Origin: Streptomyces huiliensis | GTDB lineage: Bacteria > Actinomycetota > Actinomycetes > Streptomycetales > Streptomycetaceae | Assembly: GCF_020037025.1 (NCBI RefSeq) | Contig: NZ_JAIQLH010000097.1 | Location: 1 to 50,280 of the forward strand | DNA: 50,280 bases | Reading direction: 5' to 3' | Notes under the pieces: generated by a model | Database searches by the model: none | What the model saw: only the letters and a program-made list of their open reading frames with translations | What the model was told of the DNA's origin: nothing | Part shown: one piece after another, positions 38,476 to 46,597 of the stretch | Layout of the letters: the number at the start of each line of letters is the position of its first letter | Position numbering within the stretch: the stretch's first letter is position 1 | Program-made: the position numbers and the translations under genes

Positions 38476-40983
38476 TTACGCGCCGCGCAGCACCGCACCC
38501 GTACGCTCGACGGCCGCCCGCACGGCCGCGTCGCGGGCCGCGGACGCCTCGTCGGCGGTCAGCGTGCGGTCCGTGGCGCGGAACCGCAGCGCGTACGCCA
38601 GCGACTTCCGGCCCTCGCCCAGCTGCTCGCCGGTGAAGACGTCGAACAGCCGCAGCGACTCCAGCAGTTCACCGGCGCCGGACCGCAGCGCGGCCTCGAC
38701 CTCGCCGGCCGGCACGCCCGCGTCCACGACCAGCGCGACGTCCTGCGTGGCCACCGGGAACGAGGAGACGCGCGGCGCCTCCAGGACGCCCGCGCCGGCC
38801 TCCTCCAGGCGGTCCAGCTCGATCTCCATCGCGCAGGTGCGCTCCGGCAGGCCGAACGCCTTGATGACGCGCGGGTGGAGCTCACCGGCGTTGCCGACCA
38901 GCACCTCCTGCCCGTCGATCACCGCGAGCAGCGCGGCGCAGCGGCCCGGGTGGAACGGCGCCAGCTGGTCCTGCCGGACGATCAGCTCGACACCGGCCTC
39001 GCGGGCCACCGCGCGGCCCGCCTCGACGGCGTCCGCCCAGCCCGACGGACGGGCCTGGCCCCACCAGCCGGCGCGCTCGCGGGCACCGGCGAGGACCACG
39101 GCCGCCCGGCGCGGCTGCCGGGGCAGCGCGGCGTCGAGCGAGGCGATCTCCTCGTCGGTGGGGCGGCGGTCCACCGGCAGCCGGCCGGCCGGAAGCTCCT
39201 CGCCCGTGGGGCGGAAGACCAGGCCGGTCTCGAACAGGGCCAGGTCGTGCTCGCCCCGGCTGTCGTTGCGGCGCAGCGTGGCGAACAGCCCCGGCAGCAG
39301 GGTGGTGCGCAGCGCGGGCTCCGCCTCGGAGAGCGGGTTGACCAGGCGCACGGTCAGCCGGCGGGCGTCGTCCGCCTCCAGGCCGAGGTGGTCCAGGGCC
39401 CAGTCGCCGACGAACGGGTAGCTGGGCGCCTCGACGTACCCGGCGCCGGCCAGCGCGCGGCCGACCCGGCGGTGCAGCCGCTGCCGGGCGGTCAGACCGC
39501 GGCCGGCGGGCGGCTTCGGCAGCGTGGAGGGCAGGTTCTCGTAGCCCTCCAGCCGGATGACCTCCTCGGCGAGGTCGTTGGGGTCGGTGAGGTCGGGCCG
39601 CCAGCTCGGGACGGTGACGATCAGCTCGTCCTGCCCGTAGACGTCGCAGCCGACCTCCTGGAGGCGGCGGACGACGGTCTCCCGGCCGTACACCACGCCC
39701 GCCACCCGGTCCGGGTGGTTCGCGCGCAGCGGGATGGTGCGGGGGGCGCTGGGCGTGATGACCTCGGTGACCCCGGCCTCCGGGGTGCCGCCGGCGAGCA
39801 GCACCAGCAGGTCGACGGTCCGCTGCGCGGCGGCCGAGGCCGCCTGCGGGTCGACGCCGCGCTCGTAGCGCTTGGCCGCCTCGGAGCCCAGCTTGTGCCG
39901 GCGGGCGGTGCGGGCGATGGAGACGGCGTCGAAGTGCGCGGCCTCGATGACGACCTCGGTGGAGCCGCCCTCCTCCGCCCCGGCGATCTCGGTGCCGGCG
40001 CCGCCCATGACACCGGCGAGCCCGATGGGGCCGTTGTCGTCGGTGATGACCAGGTCCTCGGCGTCCAGGACGCGCTTGGTGCCGTCGAGGGTGGTCAGCT
40101 TCTCGCCCGGCTCGGCGCGGCGGACGCCGATCGTCCCGGCGATCCGGGAGCGGTCGTAGGCGTGCAGCGGCTGGCCGAGCTCCAGCATCACGTAGTTGGT
40201 GATGTCGACGGTCAGCGAGACCGGGCGCATGCCGGCCTTCTGCAGCCGGCGCTGGAGCCAGATCGGCGACCGGGCCTCGGGGTCGAGGCCGGTGACCGTA
40301 CGGGCGGTGAAGCGGTCGCAGCCGACCGGGTCGGCGACGCGCACCGGGTGGCCGTACGAGTTGGGCGCGGGCACGTCCAGCAGCGCCGGGTCGCGCAGCG
40401 GCAGGCCGTACGCGGTGGCGGTCTCGCGGGCGATGCCGCGCAGGGACAGGCAGTAGCCGCGGTCCGGGGTGACGGCGATGTCCAGGACGTCGTCGCGCAG
40501 CTCCAGCAGCTCGATCGCGTCCGTGCCGACCTCGTGCTCCGGCGGCAGCACGATGATGCCGTGCGTGCCGTCGTCGCCCATGCCGAGCTCGTCGCCCGAG
40601 CAGATCATGCCGCGCGAGACCTTGCCGTACGTCTTGCGCTCGGCGATGGCGAAGTCGCCGGGCAGGACGGCGCCGGGGAGCGCCACGACGACCTTGTCGC
40701 CGACGGTGAAGTTGCGGGCGCCGCAGACGATCTCCTGCGGCTCACCCGTACCGTTGGCCATGCCGACGTCGACGGTGCAGAAGCGGATGGGCTTGCGGAA
40801 GCCCTCCAGCTCCTCGATGGTCGCGACCTTGCCGACGACCAGCGGGCCGGTGAGGTCGGAGCCGAGGTGCTCGACCCGCTCGACCTCCAGGCCGGCGGCG
40901 ACGAGCTTGGCCTGCACGTCGCGGCCGGTGGTGCCGGCCGGCAGGTCGACGTATTCCCGCAGCCAGGAAAGCGGGGCGCGCAT
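38476..40983 (-). CDS. pheT: Phenylalanyl-tRNA synthetase beta subunit
   Basis: An 835-residue subunit of the tetrameric enzyme that charges tRNA-Phe, of normal bacterial length. In order: the N-terminal EMAP-like tRNA-binding domain (VVGKVATIEELEGFRKPIRF), the B3/B4 editing region (GLAGVMGGAGTEIAGAEEGG), the B5 domain (VVYGRETVVRRLQEVGCDVY), the catalytic-like core, and the FDX-ACB anticodon-binding domain at the C-terminus (FPVATQDVALVVDAGVPAGE). The ATG at 40983 shares one base with the pheS stop (TGATG), so the two are translationally coupled. A strong terminator follows. Confidence 0.98.
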   Translation of the reverse strand: MRAPLSWLREYVDLPAGTTGRDVQAKLVAAGLEVERVEHLGSDLTGPLVVGKVATIEELEGFRKPIRFCTVDVGMANGTGEPQEIVCGARNFTVGDKVVVALPGAVLPGDFAIAERKTYGKVSRGMICSGDELGMGDDGTHGIIVLPPEHEVGTDAIELLELRDDVLDIAVTPDRGYCLSLRGIARETATAYGLPLRDPALLDVPAPNSYGHPVRVADPVGCDRFTARTVTGLDPEARSPIWLQRRLQKAGMRPVSLTVDITNYVMLELGQPLHAYDRSRIAGTIGVRRAEPGEKLTTLDGTKRVLDAEDLVITDDNGPIGLAGVMGGAGTEIAGAEEGGSTEVVIEAAHFDAVSIARTARRHKLGSEAAKRYERGVDPQAASAAAQRTVDLLVLLAGGTPEAGVTEVITPSAPRTIPLRANHPDRVAGVVYGRETVVRRLQEVGCDVYGQDELIVTVPSWRPDLTDPNDLAEEVIRLEGYENLPSTLPKPPAGRGLTARQRLHRRVGRALAGAGYVEAPSYPFVGDWALDHLGLEADDARRLTVRLVNPLSEAEPALRTTLLPGLFATLRRNDSRGEHDLALFETGLVFRPTGEELPAGRLPVDRRPTDEEIASLDAALPRQPRRAAVVLAGARERAGWWGQARPSGWADAVEAGRAVAREAGVELIVRQDQLAPFHPGRCAALLAVIDGQEVLVGNAGELHPRVIKAFGLPERTCAMEIELDRLEEAGAGVLEAPRVSSFPVATQDVALVVDAGVPAGEVEAALRSGAGELLESLRLFDVFTGEQLGEGRKSLAYALRFRATDRTLTADEASAARDAAVRAAVERTGAVLRGA

Positions 40984-42101
40984 CAGATCTCCATCCCGAA
41001 CGGCCGGGTGAAGCGCACGTCACCCTCGACCATGTCTCGCATGTCCTCGACGTTGTGGCGGAACATCAGCATCCGCTCGATGCCGAACCCGAAGGCGAAT
41101 CCGCTGTACTTCTCCGGGTCGATGCCCGCGGCGACGAGCACGCGCGGGTTGACCATGCCGCAGCCGCCCAGCTCGATCCAGCCCTCGCTGGAGCAGGTGC
41201 GGCAGGGGCGCTCGGGGTTGCCGACCGAGGCGCCGCGGCAGACGTAGCACTGCATGTCCAGCTCGGCGGACGGCTCGGTGAACGGGAAGTACGCCGGACG
41301 CAGCCGCGTCTCCAGGCCCTCGCCGAACAGCGCCCGGGCCATGTGCTCGATGGTGCCCTTGAGGTCCGTCATGGTCAGGCCCTCGTCGATGGCGAGGAGC
41401 TCGATCTGGTGGAACACCGGGGTGTGGGTGGCGTCCAGCTCGTCCGTGCGGTACACGCGGCCGGGGCAGACGATGTAGAGCGGCGGCTCGCGGTCGAGCA
41501 TCGAGCGGATCTGCACCGGGGAGGTGTGGGTCCGCAGCACGACGCCGGTCTCGGCCTTCTTGGGGCCGGCCACGAAGAAGGTGTCCTGCATGGCGCGGGC
41601 CGGGTGGTCCGGCGTGAAGTTGAGCGCGTCGAAGTTGAACCACTCCGCCTCGACCTCGGGGCCCTCGGCCACCTCGTAGCCCATGGACACGAAGATGTCC
41701 TCGACGCGCTCCATGAACGTGGTCAGCGGGTGGCGGGCACCGGCCGGCACGCGGTCGTACGGCAGCGTGACGTCCACCGCCTCCTCGACCAGCACACGGG
41801 CGTCGCGCTCCGCCTCCAGCTCGGCCTGGCGCGCGGCCATGGCCTTGTTCACGGCACCGCGGGCCATGCCGACGCGCTTGCCCGCCTCGGCCTTGGCCTG
41901 CGGCGGCAGGGCGCCGATCTCGCGGTTGGCGAGGGCGAGCGGCGAGCGGTCGCCCATGTGGGCGGTCTTCGCCTCCCGCAGGGCGTCGAGGTCGGCGGCG
42001 GCGGCGAAGGCGGCGAGCGCCTCGTCCCGCATGCGCTCGATCTCTTCCGGTTTCAGTGCCTCGACCTCGACAGGGTCGTACGACTTATTGGGTGCCGACA
42101 T
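40983..42101 (-). CDS. pheS: Phenylalanyl-tRNA synthetase alpha subunit
   Basis: A 372-residue catalytic class II synthetase subunit. It has an N-terminal coiled coil (residues 10-100), motif 2 (VYRTDELDATHTPVFHQIEL), and motif 3 (GFAFGFGIERMLMFRHNVED) with the ATP-binding arginine. The end (VRFTRPFGMEI) is typical. The ATG at 42101 is preceded by GGAAGTACGGGAAGAA. A 162-bp gap separates it from the histidine kinase gene on the same strand, with a possible promoter (TACAGT at about 42169), so pheST probably has its own transcript. No T-box or Phe-rich leader peptide was seen. Confidence 0.98.
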   Translation of the reverse strand: MSAPNKSYDPVEVEALKPEEIERMRDEALAAFAAAADLDALREAKTAHMGDRSPLALANREIGALPPQAKAEAGKRVGMARGAVNKAMAARQAELEAERDARVLVEEAVDVTLPYDRVPAGARHPLTTFMERVEDIFVSMGYEVAEGPEVEAEWFNFDALNFTPDHPARAMQDTFFVAGPKKAETGVVLRTHTSPVQIRSMLDREPPLYIVCPGRVYRTDELDATHTPVFHQIELLAIDEGLTMTDLKGTIEHMARALFGEGLETRLRPAYFPFTEPSAELDMQCYVCRGASVGNPERPCRTCSSEGWIELGGCGMVNPRVLVAAGIDPEKYSGFAFGFGIERMLMFRHNVEDMRDMVEGDVRFTRPFGMEI

Positions 42102-42263
42102 TTCTTCCCGTACTTCCGAAGTGGCTGGCTCCGCTGGCTGCGCGGCTTCGCCCGACTGTATTGGCCAAAGTGGCCCCAGAAACGTGCCAAAGGTCGAGTC
42201 TAAGGGGCGCGGGGGTCCGGAGAGCCCGCGGGCCCGCCGCCTCGGCCCCGGGGAAGGTGAAGC

Positions 42264-43394
42264 TCAGCCCTGGGACAGGAACGCGGGGGCGCCCACGGGC
42301 AGGGTAAATCGGAACCGGGCGCCGCCGTGGGCAGAGCGGCCGACGGTGATCGTCCCGCCGTGCGCCTCGACGATGCCCTTGACGATGTAGAGGCCCAGGC
42401 CCGTGCCGCCGCGCTTGCTCCCCCGCCAGAAGCGGGTGAAGACGCGGGTCATGGCGTCCTCGGGGATGCCGGGCCCTTCATCGCTCACGGTGACCGCCGT
42501 TCCCTCCGTACGCGCGTTCGTCAAGGCGGGTGCCACCTCTATGGTGACGGTTCCGCCGCCGTGGCGCACCGCGTTTTCCAGGAGGTTGCCGAGCACCTGG
42601 TCGATCTTGTCGGGGTCGGCCCAGAGCGCGGGCAGCGGCTCGACGACCCGCACCACGAAGCGGTCGGCGTGCTGGCCGCGGGCGGTGTGCGCGGCGACGT
42701 GCCGGCGGACGGCGGCGGCCATGTCGACGGGCTGGCGGCGCACCTCCAGCCGTCCCGAGTCGATCCGCGAGATGTCCAGCAGCTCGGCGATGAGCCGGGT
42801 GACCCGGTCGGCGTCCGCGTCCACGGTCTCCAGCATCAGCCGCTTCTGGTCGTCGGTGAACCGCTCCCACTTGGCGAGCAGCGTCGCCGTGAACCCCTTC
42901 ACGGACGTCAGCGGGGAGCGCAGCTCGTGGGCGACGGTGGCGATCAGCTCGGCGTGGCTGCGCTCGGTGCGCCGCCGGGCCTCGGTGCCGCGCAGCTGCA
43001 CGACGAGCCGCGCCAGCGGCCCGAGCGGGCGCTCGCGCACGTACCGGGCGGAGACCAGCACCTCGCGGCCGCCGGGCAGCAGCAGGTTGCGCTCCGGCTG
43101 GCCGGTGCGGGTGGCGAGGCCGCCGTACGGGTCGGACAGCGGCCACCAGCGGCGGCCGTCCAGGTCCTCCAGCGGCAGGGCGCTCTCCAGCGGCCGGCCG
43201 AGCGCCTCGGCCGGGCGGAGCGCGGTGATCCGGGCCGCCGCGGCGTTGAAGGTGACGACGCGGCCGGCGGCGTCGGCGACGATCAGGCCGTCCGGCAGGT
43301 CGTCCGGGTGCAGCGCGCATCCGGCCCCCACCACGCCGTCATCGATGACGGCGGTCCCGCCCGCGGCACCGCCCACGGCAGCTTCCCCACTCAC
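42264..43394 (-). CDS. Soluble PAS-domain sensor histidine kinase (orphan)
   Basis: A 376-residue kinase without membrane segments. A PAS domain occupies residues 28-135 (DDLPDGLIVADAAGRVVTFN). The HisKA helix has the phospho-acceptor His156 in ATVAHELRSPLTSVKGF, and the ATPase domain shows the N-box IDQVLGNLLENAVRHGGG, G1-box VSDEGPGIPEDAMTRVFTRF and G2-box GGTGLGLYIVKGIVEAHGG. No response regulator is adjacent. From memory the gene sits between the trmH-like gene and pheS in other Streptomyces too. The GTG at 43394 gives a start preceded by GGGAGGGGG. The input signal is unknown. Confidence 0.95.
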   Translation of the reverse strand: MSGEAAVGGAAGGTAVIDDGVVGAGCALHPDDLPDGLIVADAAGRVVTFNAAAARITALRPAEALGRPLESALPLEDLDGRRWWPLSDPYGGLATRTGQPERNLLLPGGREVLVSARYVRERPLGPLARLVVQLRGTEARRRTERSHAELIATVAHELRSPLTSVKGFTATLLAKWERFTDDQKRLMLETVDADADRVTRLIAELLDISRIDSGRLEVRRQPVDMAAAVRRHVAAHTARGQHADRFVVRVVEPLPALWADPDKIDQVLGNLLENAVRHGGGTVTIEVAPALTNARTEGTAVTVSDEGPGIPEDAMTRVFTRFWRGSKRGGTGLGLYIVKGIVEAHGGTITVGRSAHGGARFRFTLPVGAPAFLSQG

Positions 43395-43433
43395 ACCCGA
43401 CGCCCCCTCCCGAGCCCCAGGTGCGTCACCCTA

Positions 43434-44267
43434 CTAGCTGGAGGTAACAGAGCGGCACCCTCCGGACGCGCGCTGCGCACGGGCGGAGGCGTAGAGGCAG
43501 ACGGCGGCGGCCGTGGCGAGGTTGAGGCTCTCGGCCTTCCCGTGGATCGGGACGCGCACCACCGCGTCGGCCAGCGCGCGGGTCTCCTCCGGCAGGCCCC
43601 ACGCCTCGTTGCCGAAGACCCAGGCGGTGGGGGTGCCCATGGTGCCCCCGTCCAGCTCGGCGTCGAGGTCGCGGTCGCCCGCGCCGTCGGCGGCGAGGAT
43701 CCGCACGCCCGCGCCCCGCAGCCCGCGCACGGCCTCCTCGACGGGAACCCCGACGGCGACCGGCAGATGGAAGATGCTGCCCACGGAGGCCCGGACGGAC
43801 TTGGGGTTGTACAGGTCGACGGAGGCGTCGGTGAGCACCACTGCGTCGGCGCCCGCGGCGTCCGCGCAGCGCAGGACCGTACCGGCGTTGCCGGGGTCGC
43901 GGACGTGCGCGAGGACGGCGACCAGCCGCGGCCGGGCGGCGAGGATCTCCTCGAACGGCGTGTCCAGGAAGCGGCACAGCCCGACGAGGCCCTGCGGGGT
44001 CACGGTCTCGGACATCTCCGCGATCACCTCGTCCGTCGCGGTGAGCACCGGCACTCCCGCGGCGCGCACGGCGGCGACGATGTCGGCGTGGCGCTCGGCG
44101 GCGTCCGGGGTCACGTAGAGCTCGACGAGGTGGTCGACGGCCTCGCGGACGGACTGCGGGCCCTCGGCCAGGAAGCGGCGCTCCTTGCCGCGGAAGCTGC
44201 GCTTGGCGAGGCGGCGGGCCGCGACGACGCGGGGCGATCGCAGGGAGGTCAGCTCGGGGGCCGCCAT
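43434..44267 (-). CDS. TrmH/SpoU-family RNA 2'-O-methyltransferase
   Basis: A 277-residue methyltransferase that uses S-adenosylmethionine to methylate ribose in rRNA or tRNA. The SpoU substrate-binding N-domain is RRFLAEGPQSVREAVDHLVE. The catalytic knot domain has VLAHVRDPGNAGTVLRCADA with the essential Arg/Asn, VRASVGSIFHLPV, AWVFGNEAWGLPEE and VRVPIHGKAESLNLATAAAV, which are motifs 1-3. The ATG at 44267 matches the family start. It lies downstream of the rplT terminator, so it is transcribed separately from infC-rpmI-rplT. Its exact target nucleotide is not determined. Confidence 0.95.
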   Translation of the reverse strand: MAAPELTSLRSPRVVAARRLAKRSFRGKERRFLAEGPQSVREAVDHLVELYVTPDAAERHADIVAAVRAAGVPVLTATDEVIAEMSETVTPQGLVGLCRFLDTPFEEILAARPRLVAVLAHVRDPGNAGTVLRCADAAGADAVVLTDASVDLYNPKSVRASVGSIFHLPVAVGVPVEEAVRGLRGAGVRILAADGAGDRDLDAELDGGTMGTPTAWVFGNEAWGLPEETRALADAVVRVPIHGKAESLNLATAAAVCLYASARAQRASGGCRSVTSS

Positions 44268-44320
44268 GGGCTCACTTTCGTCGCTTCGGTCACTTCGGTA
44301 TGCGGGGGGCCGGAACACGA

Positions 44321-44356
44321 CCGGACCCGCAGACCGACGAGGGCCTGCGGGTCCGG
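44321..44356 (-). terminator. Terminator hairpin after rplT
   Basis: CCGGACCCGCAG (44321-44332) pairs perfectly over 12 bp with CTGCGGGTCCGG (44345-44356) around a 12-nt loop. It starts 31 nt beyond the rplT stop and marks the end of the infC-rpmI-rplT operon. Confidence 0.88.
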
Positions 44357-44386
44357 ACCATGCCAGAGGATGCCTTACGGCATCGG

Positions 44387-44773
44387 TCAGGCGGCAGCCT
44401 TCGGCGCGTTGACGTCGGCCGGCAGCGCCTTCTGGGCGACCTCGACGAGCGCGGCGAACGCGTTCATGTCGTTGACCGCGAGCTCGGCCAGGATCTTGCG
44501 GTCCACCTCGATGTTGGCGGCCTTCAGGCCCTGGATGAGGCGGTTGTAGGTCATGCCGTTCTGGCGGGCGGCGGCGTTGATCCGCTGGATCCACAGCTGA
44601 CGGAAGTCGCCCTTGCGCTTCTTCCGGTCGTTGTAGTTGTAGACCAGGGAGTGGGTGACCTGCTCCTTGGCCTTGCGGTACAGGCGCGAGCGCTGGCCGC
44701 GGTAGCCGCTGGCCTGCTCCAGGATCGCCCGACGCTTCTTGTGCGCGTTGACTGCGCGCTTGACGCGTGCCAC
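44387..44773 (-). CDS. rplT: 50S ribosomal protein L20
   Basis: A 128-residue ribosomal protein that helps assemble the 50S subunit. The L20 signature is complete: ARVKRAVNAHKKRRAILEQA, QRSRLYRKAKEQVTHSLVY, QLWIQRINAAARQNGMTYNR and LAELAVNDMNAFAALVEVAQ. The start is a GTG at 44773 with AAGGAGTTAACAA before it. It is the last gene of the operon, 107 bp after rpmI, and is followed by the terminator. Confidence 0.98.
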   Translation of the reverse strand: MARVKRAVNAHKKRRAILEQASGYRGQRSRLYRKAKEQVTHSLVYNYNDRKKRKGDFRQLWIQRINAAARQNGMTYNRLIQGLKAANIEVDRKILAELAVNDMNAFAALVEVAQKALPADVNAPKAAA

Positions 44774-44880
44774 TTGTTAACTCCTTGTAGCGGGGCCGCG
44801 GGTGATTCTCACGCGGCCCGGAAACGATTGGGTCCCGGTCCTTCGACGCGCGCCCTGCCGGGTGGGCGGGGCGCAGGGCG

Positions 44881-45075
44881 TCACTTGCCGAGAAGCTTCT
44901 TGATCTTCTTGGCGTCGCCCGGGGCCATCTCGGCGTTGCCGGTGAGGCGACGCGTCAGACGGGACGACTTGTGCTCGAGCAGGTGGCGCTTGCCGGCGCG
45001 CTCGCGCAGGACCTTGCCGGAGCCAGTGACCTTGAAGCGCTTGCTGGCACCGCTGTGCGTCTTGTTCTTCGGCAT
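44881..45075 (-). CDS. rpmI: 50S ribosomal protein L35
   Basis: A 64-residue basic protein: MPKNKTHSGASKRFKVTGSG, then VLRERAGKRHLLEHKSSRL and the end KKIKKLLGK, as in all L35. The ATG at 45075 has GAGGAGATACGGCGCG in front. It lies between infC and rplT in the standard order, with a strong hairpin over the infC stop codon upstream. Confidence 0.98.
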   Translation of the reverse strand: MPKNKTHSGASKRFKVTGSGKVLRERAGKRHLLEHKSSRLTRRLTGNAEMAPGDAKKIKKLLGK

Positions 45076-45176
45076 CGCGCCGTATCTCCTCGTCGGTGGC
45101 GCTCCCCGCCCGTGGTGCGGGCGCACGGGAGCGTCAGCTCTGTTCGTTTGCTGTCCGGGGCCTGGCGGCACCGGCG

Positions 45177-45215
45177 GTGAACCGGGGCTGACGGGCATCA
45201 GCCCCCGGTGTTCAC
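45177..45215 (-). promoter_or_regulatory. Strong hairpin overlapping the infC stop codon
   Basis: On the minus strand, GTGAAC-CCGGGG-CTGA pairs with TCAG-CCCCGG-TTCAC around a short loop over 45177-45215, with small bulges. The infC stop codon (45212-45214) is within the 5' arm. It lies between infC and rpmI and may process or attenuate the operon message. Confidence 0.6.
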
Positions 45216-45826
45216 GCCTCTGCGGGCTCCTCGGCGGCGTCCGCACCCGAACCGCCCTGGCGCTCGGCCTTGCGGGCGGCCTGGGCCTCGCGGGCTTCGG
45301 CCATCGCCTCGGTCTTCTTCTTGTGCGGACCGAGAACCATGATCATGTTCCGGCCGTCCTGCTTGGGGTTCGACTCGACGAAGCCCAGGTCCTGGACGTC
45401 CTCCGCGAGACGCTGCAGCAGTCGGAAGCCCAGCTCGGGCCGGGACTGCTCGCGACCACGGAACATGATCGTGATCTTGACCTTGTCGCCCTGCTTGAGG
45501 AACCGTACGACGTGACCCTTCTTGGTGTCGTAGTCGTGCGGGTCGATCTTCGGCCGGAGCTTCATCTCCTTGATGACCGTGTGCGCCTGGTTCTTGCGCG
45601 CCTCACGGGCCTTCATGGCCGACTCGTACTTGAACTTCCCGTAGTCCATGAGCTTGCAGACCGGCGGGCGGGCGTTGGCCGCCACCTCGACCAGGTCGAG
45701 GTCGTACTCCTGCGCAAGCTCCAGGGCCTTGGCAAGCGGCACGATGCCGACCTGCTCGCCGCTGGGACCGACAAGTCGCACCTCGGGAACGCGAATCCGG
45801 TCGTTGATGCGGGGCTCGGCGCTGAT
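45212..45826 (-). CDS. infC: Translation initiation factor IF-3 with a probable ATC start codon
   Basis: A 204-residue factor that controls start-codon selection. The N-domain is ISAEPRINDRIRVPEVRLVG and the C-domain contains MKLRPKIDPHDYDTKKGHVV and KITIMFRGREQSRPELGFRL. The C-terminal tail is Ala/Glu-rich. I place the start at ATC 45826: AGGAGG (45831-45836) lies at ideal distance, ISAEPRIND is where family similarity begins, and the only in-frame alternative is a GTG at 45850 whose reading would run through the ribosome binding site. E. coli infC likewise uses a rare start (ATT) for autoregulation by IF3. The long leader is described separately. Confidence 0.95.
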   Translation of the reverse strand: MSAEPRINDRIRVPEVRLVGPSGEQVGIVPLAKALELAQEYDLDLVEVAANARPPVCKLMDYGKFKYESAMKAREARKNQAHTVIKEMKLRPKIDPHDYDTKKGHVVRFLKQGDKVKITIMFRGREQSRPELGFRLLQRLAEDVQDLGFVESNPKQDGRNMIMVLGPHKKKTEAMAEAREAQAARKAERQGGSGADAAEEPAEA

Positions 45827-45909
45827 GGATCCTCCTCGGTAGCACCACACGGCCGCCTGGCGGGCTGCCGCGTAACGTCTTTTCGTAAGACCAACCGCGC
45901 CGGTGCATC

Positions 45910-45941
45910 AAAAAATGCCCCGGACGGGACACAGGCGGGGC
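45910..45941 (-). terminator. Terminator-like hairpin with T-run in the infC leader
   Basis: On the minus strand GCCCCG pairs with CGGGGC (6-bp GC stem, 13-nt loop), followed by A and six T's (45910-45915). This intrinsic-terminator form is unusual for Streptomyces, where T-runs are rare. It lies about 84 nt before the infC start, i.e. inside the transcript leader, so it would attenuate infC transcription. Confidence 0.5.
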
Positions 45942-45961
45942 TCCATGCAACCGGAACACCG

Positions 45962-46108
45962 CCACGGGTGTACCCGTGGGGCTATCGGACGGTTCCATCG
46001 TCCGTACGGAACGATGGGGACCGTCTGACCGGAGACCTGCCGACCGTGAGCCGGCGAGGTGGGAGTGCGGAGCCTCCACTTGTGGGTCGGACACGCAGAT
46101 GTCCGACC
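45962..46108 (-). promoter_or_regulatory. Structured infC mRNA leader with three hairpins
   Basis: In transcript order: a 9-bp perfect stem GGTCGGACA / TGTCCGACC (46085-46108) near the 5' end; an extended stem GACGGT-CCATCGT / ACGATGG-ACCGTC (45988-46025) with a CCGTACGG loop; and CCACGGGT / ACCCGTGG (45962-45979). They are followed by the terminator-like hairpin. With the promoter at 46121-46150 the leader is about 290 nt, long enough to be a cis-regulatory RNA. Confidence 0.6.
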
Positions 46109-46120
46109 GGTCGATCCCCC

Positions 46121-46150
46121 ACTCTACCAGCAGGGGTGCGGGGGTGCTAA
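46121..46150 (-). promoter_or_regulatory. Probable infC operon promoter
   Basis: On the minus strand TTAGCA (46145-46150), an 18-bp spacer, and TAGAGT (46121-46126), a good vegetative-type pattern. Transcription would begin near 46114, a few bases before the first leader hairpin. The DUF1844 gene runs the other way from about 46200. Confidence 0.6.
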
Positions 46151-46205
46151 CCCCGGACAAAACCCGCGGCGAACCCGTGTTCCCCCGGGACGTATCGTGT
46201 CCGCC

Positions 46206-46580
46206 ATGAGCGACGCAACCCCCTCCCCCGCTTCGTCCGAGGCCGGCCCCGACTTCGACAGCATGACCCGCGACATCGCCGACGTCCCGGCGGTCGAGGT
46301 GATCACCACCGTGGCGGTGCACCTGATGAGCTCGGCGGCGGTCAACCTCGGCCTGGCCGAGGAGGGCGACCAGCACAAGGACCTGGACGAGGCCCGGAAG
46401 CTGATCACCGCCCTGGCCGGCCTGGTGACGGCCAGCGCGACGGAGATCAGCAACTTCCACGCGGGACCGCTGCGCGACGGCCTGAAGTCGCTCCAGCTGG
46501 CGTTCCGCGAGGCGTCCGTGGTGCCGGACGAGCCGGGGCAGGGACCGGGCGAGAAGTACACGGGCCCGGTCTTCGGCTGA
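46206..46580 (+). CDS. DUF1844 protein
   Basis: A 124-residue protein with the DUF1844 core: DSMTRDIADVPAVEVITTVA, VHLMSSAAVNLGLAEEG, and LDEARKLITALAGLVTASA. The family is short and helical and its function is unknown. The ATG at 46206 follows TATCGT by 7 nt, so it is probably leaderless. It is divergent from the infC operon. From memory a DUF1844 gene occupies this place in other Streptomyces. It converges on the aquaporin gene with 17 bp between. Confidence 0.92.
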   Translation: MSDATPSPASSEAGPDFDSMTRDIADVPAVEVITTVAVHLMSSAAVNLGLAEEGDQHKDLDEARKLITALAGLVTASATEISNFHAGPLRDGLKSLQLAFREASVVPDEPGQGPGEKYTGPVFG

Positions 46581-46597
46581 GCTCCGGCTCAGTCCGG

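Noticed and set aside
42102..42263. T-box or Phe-rich leader peptide upstream of pheS
   Set aside because: No T-box core sequence and no small frame with repeated TTC codons could be found in the 162-bp gap.
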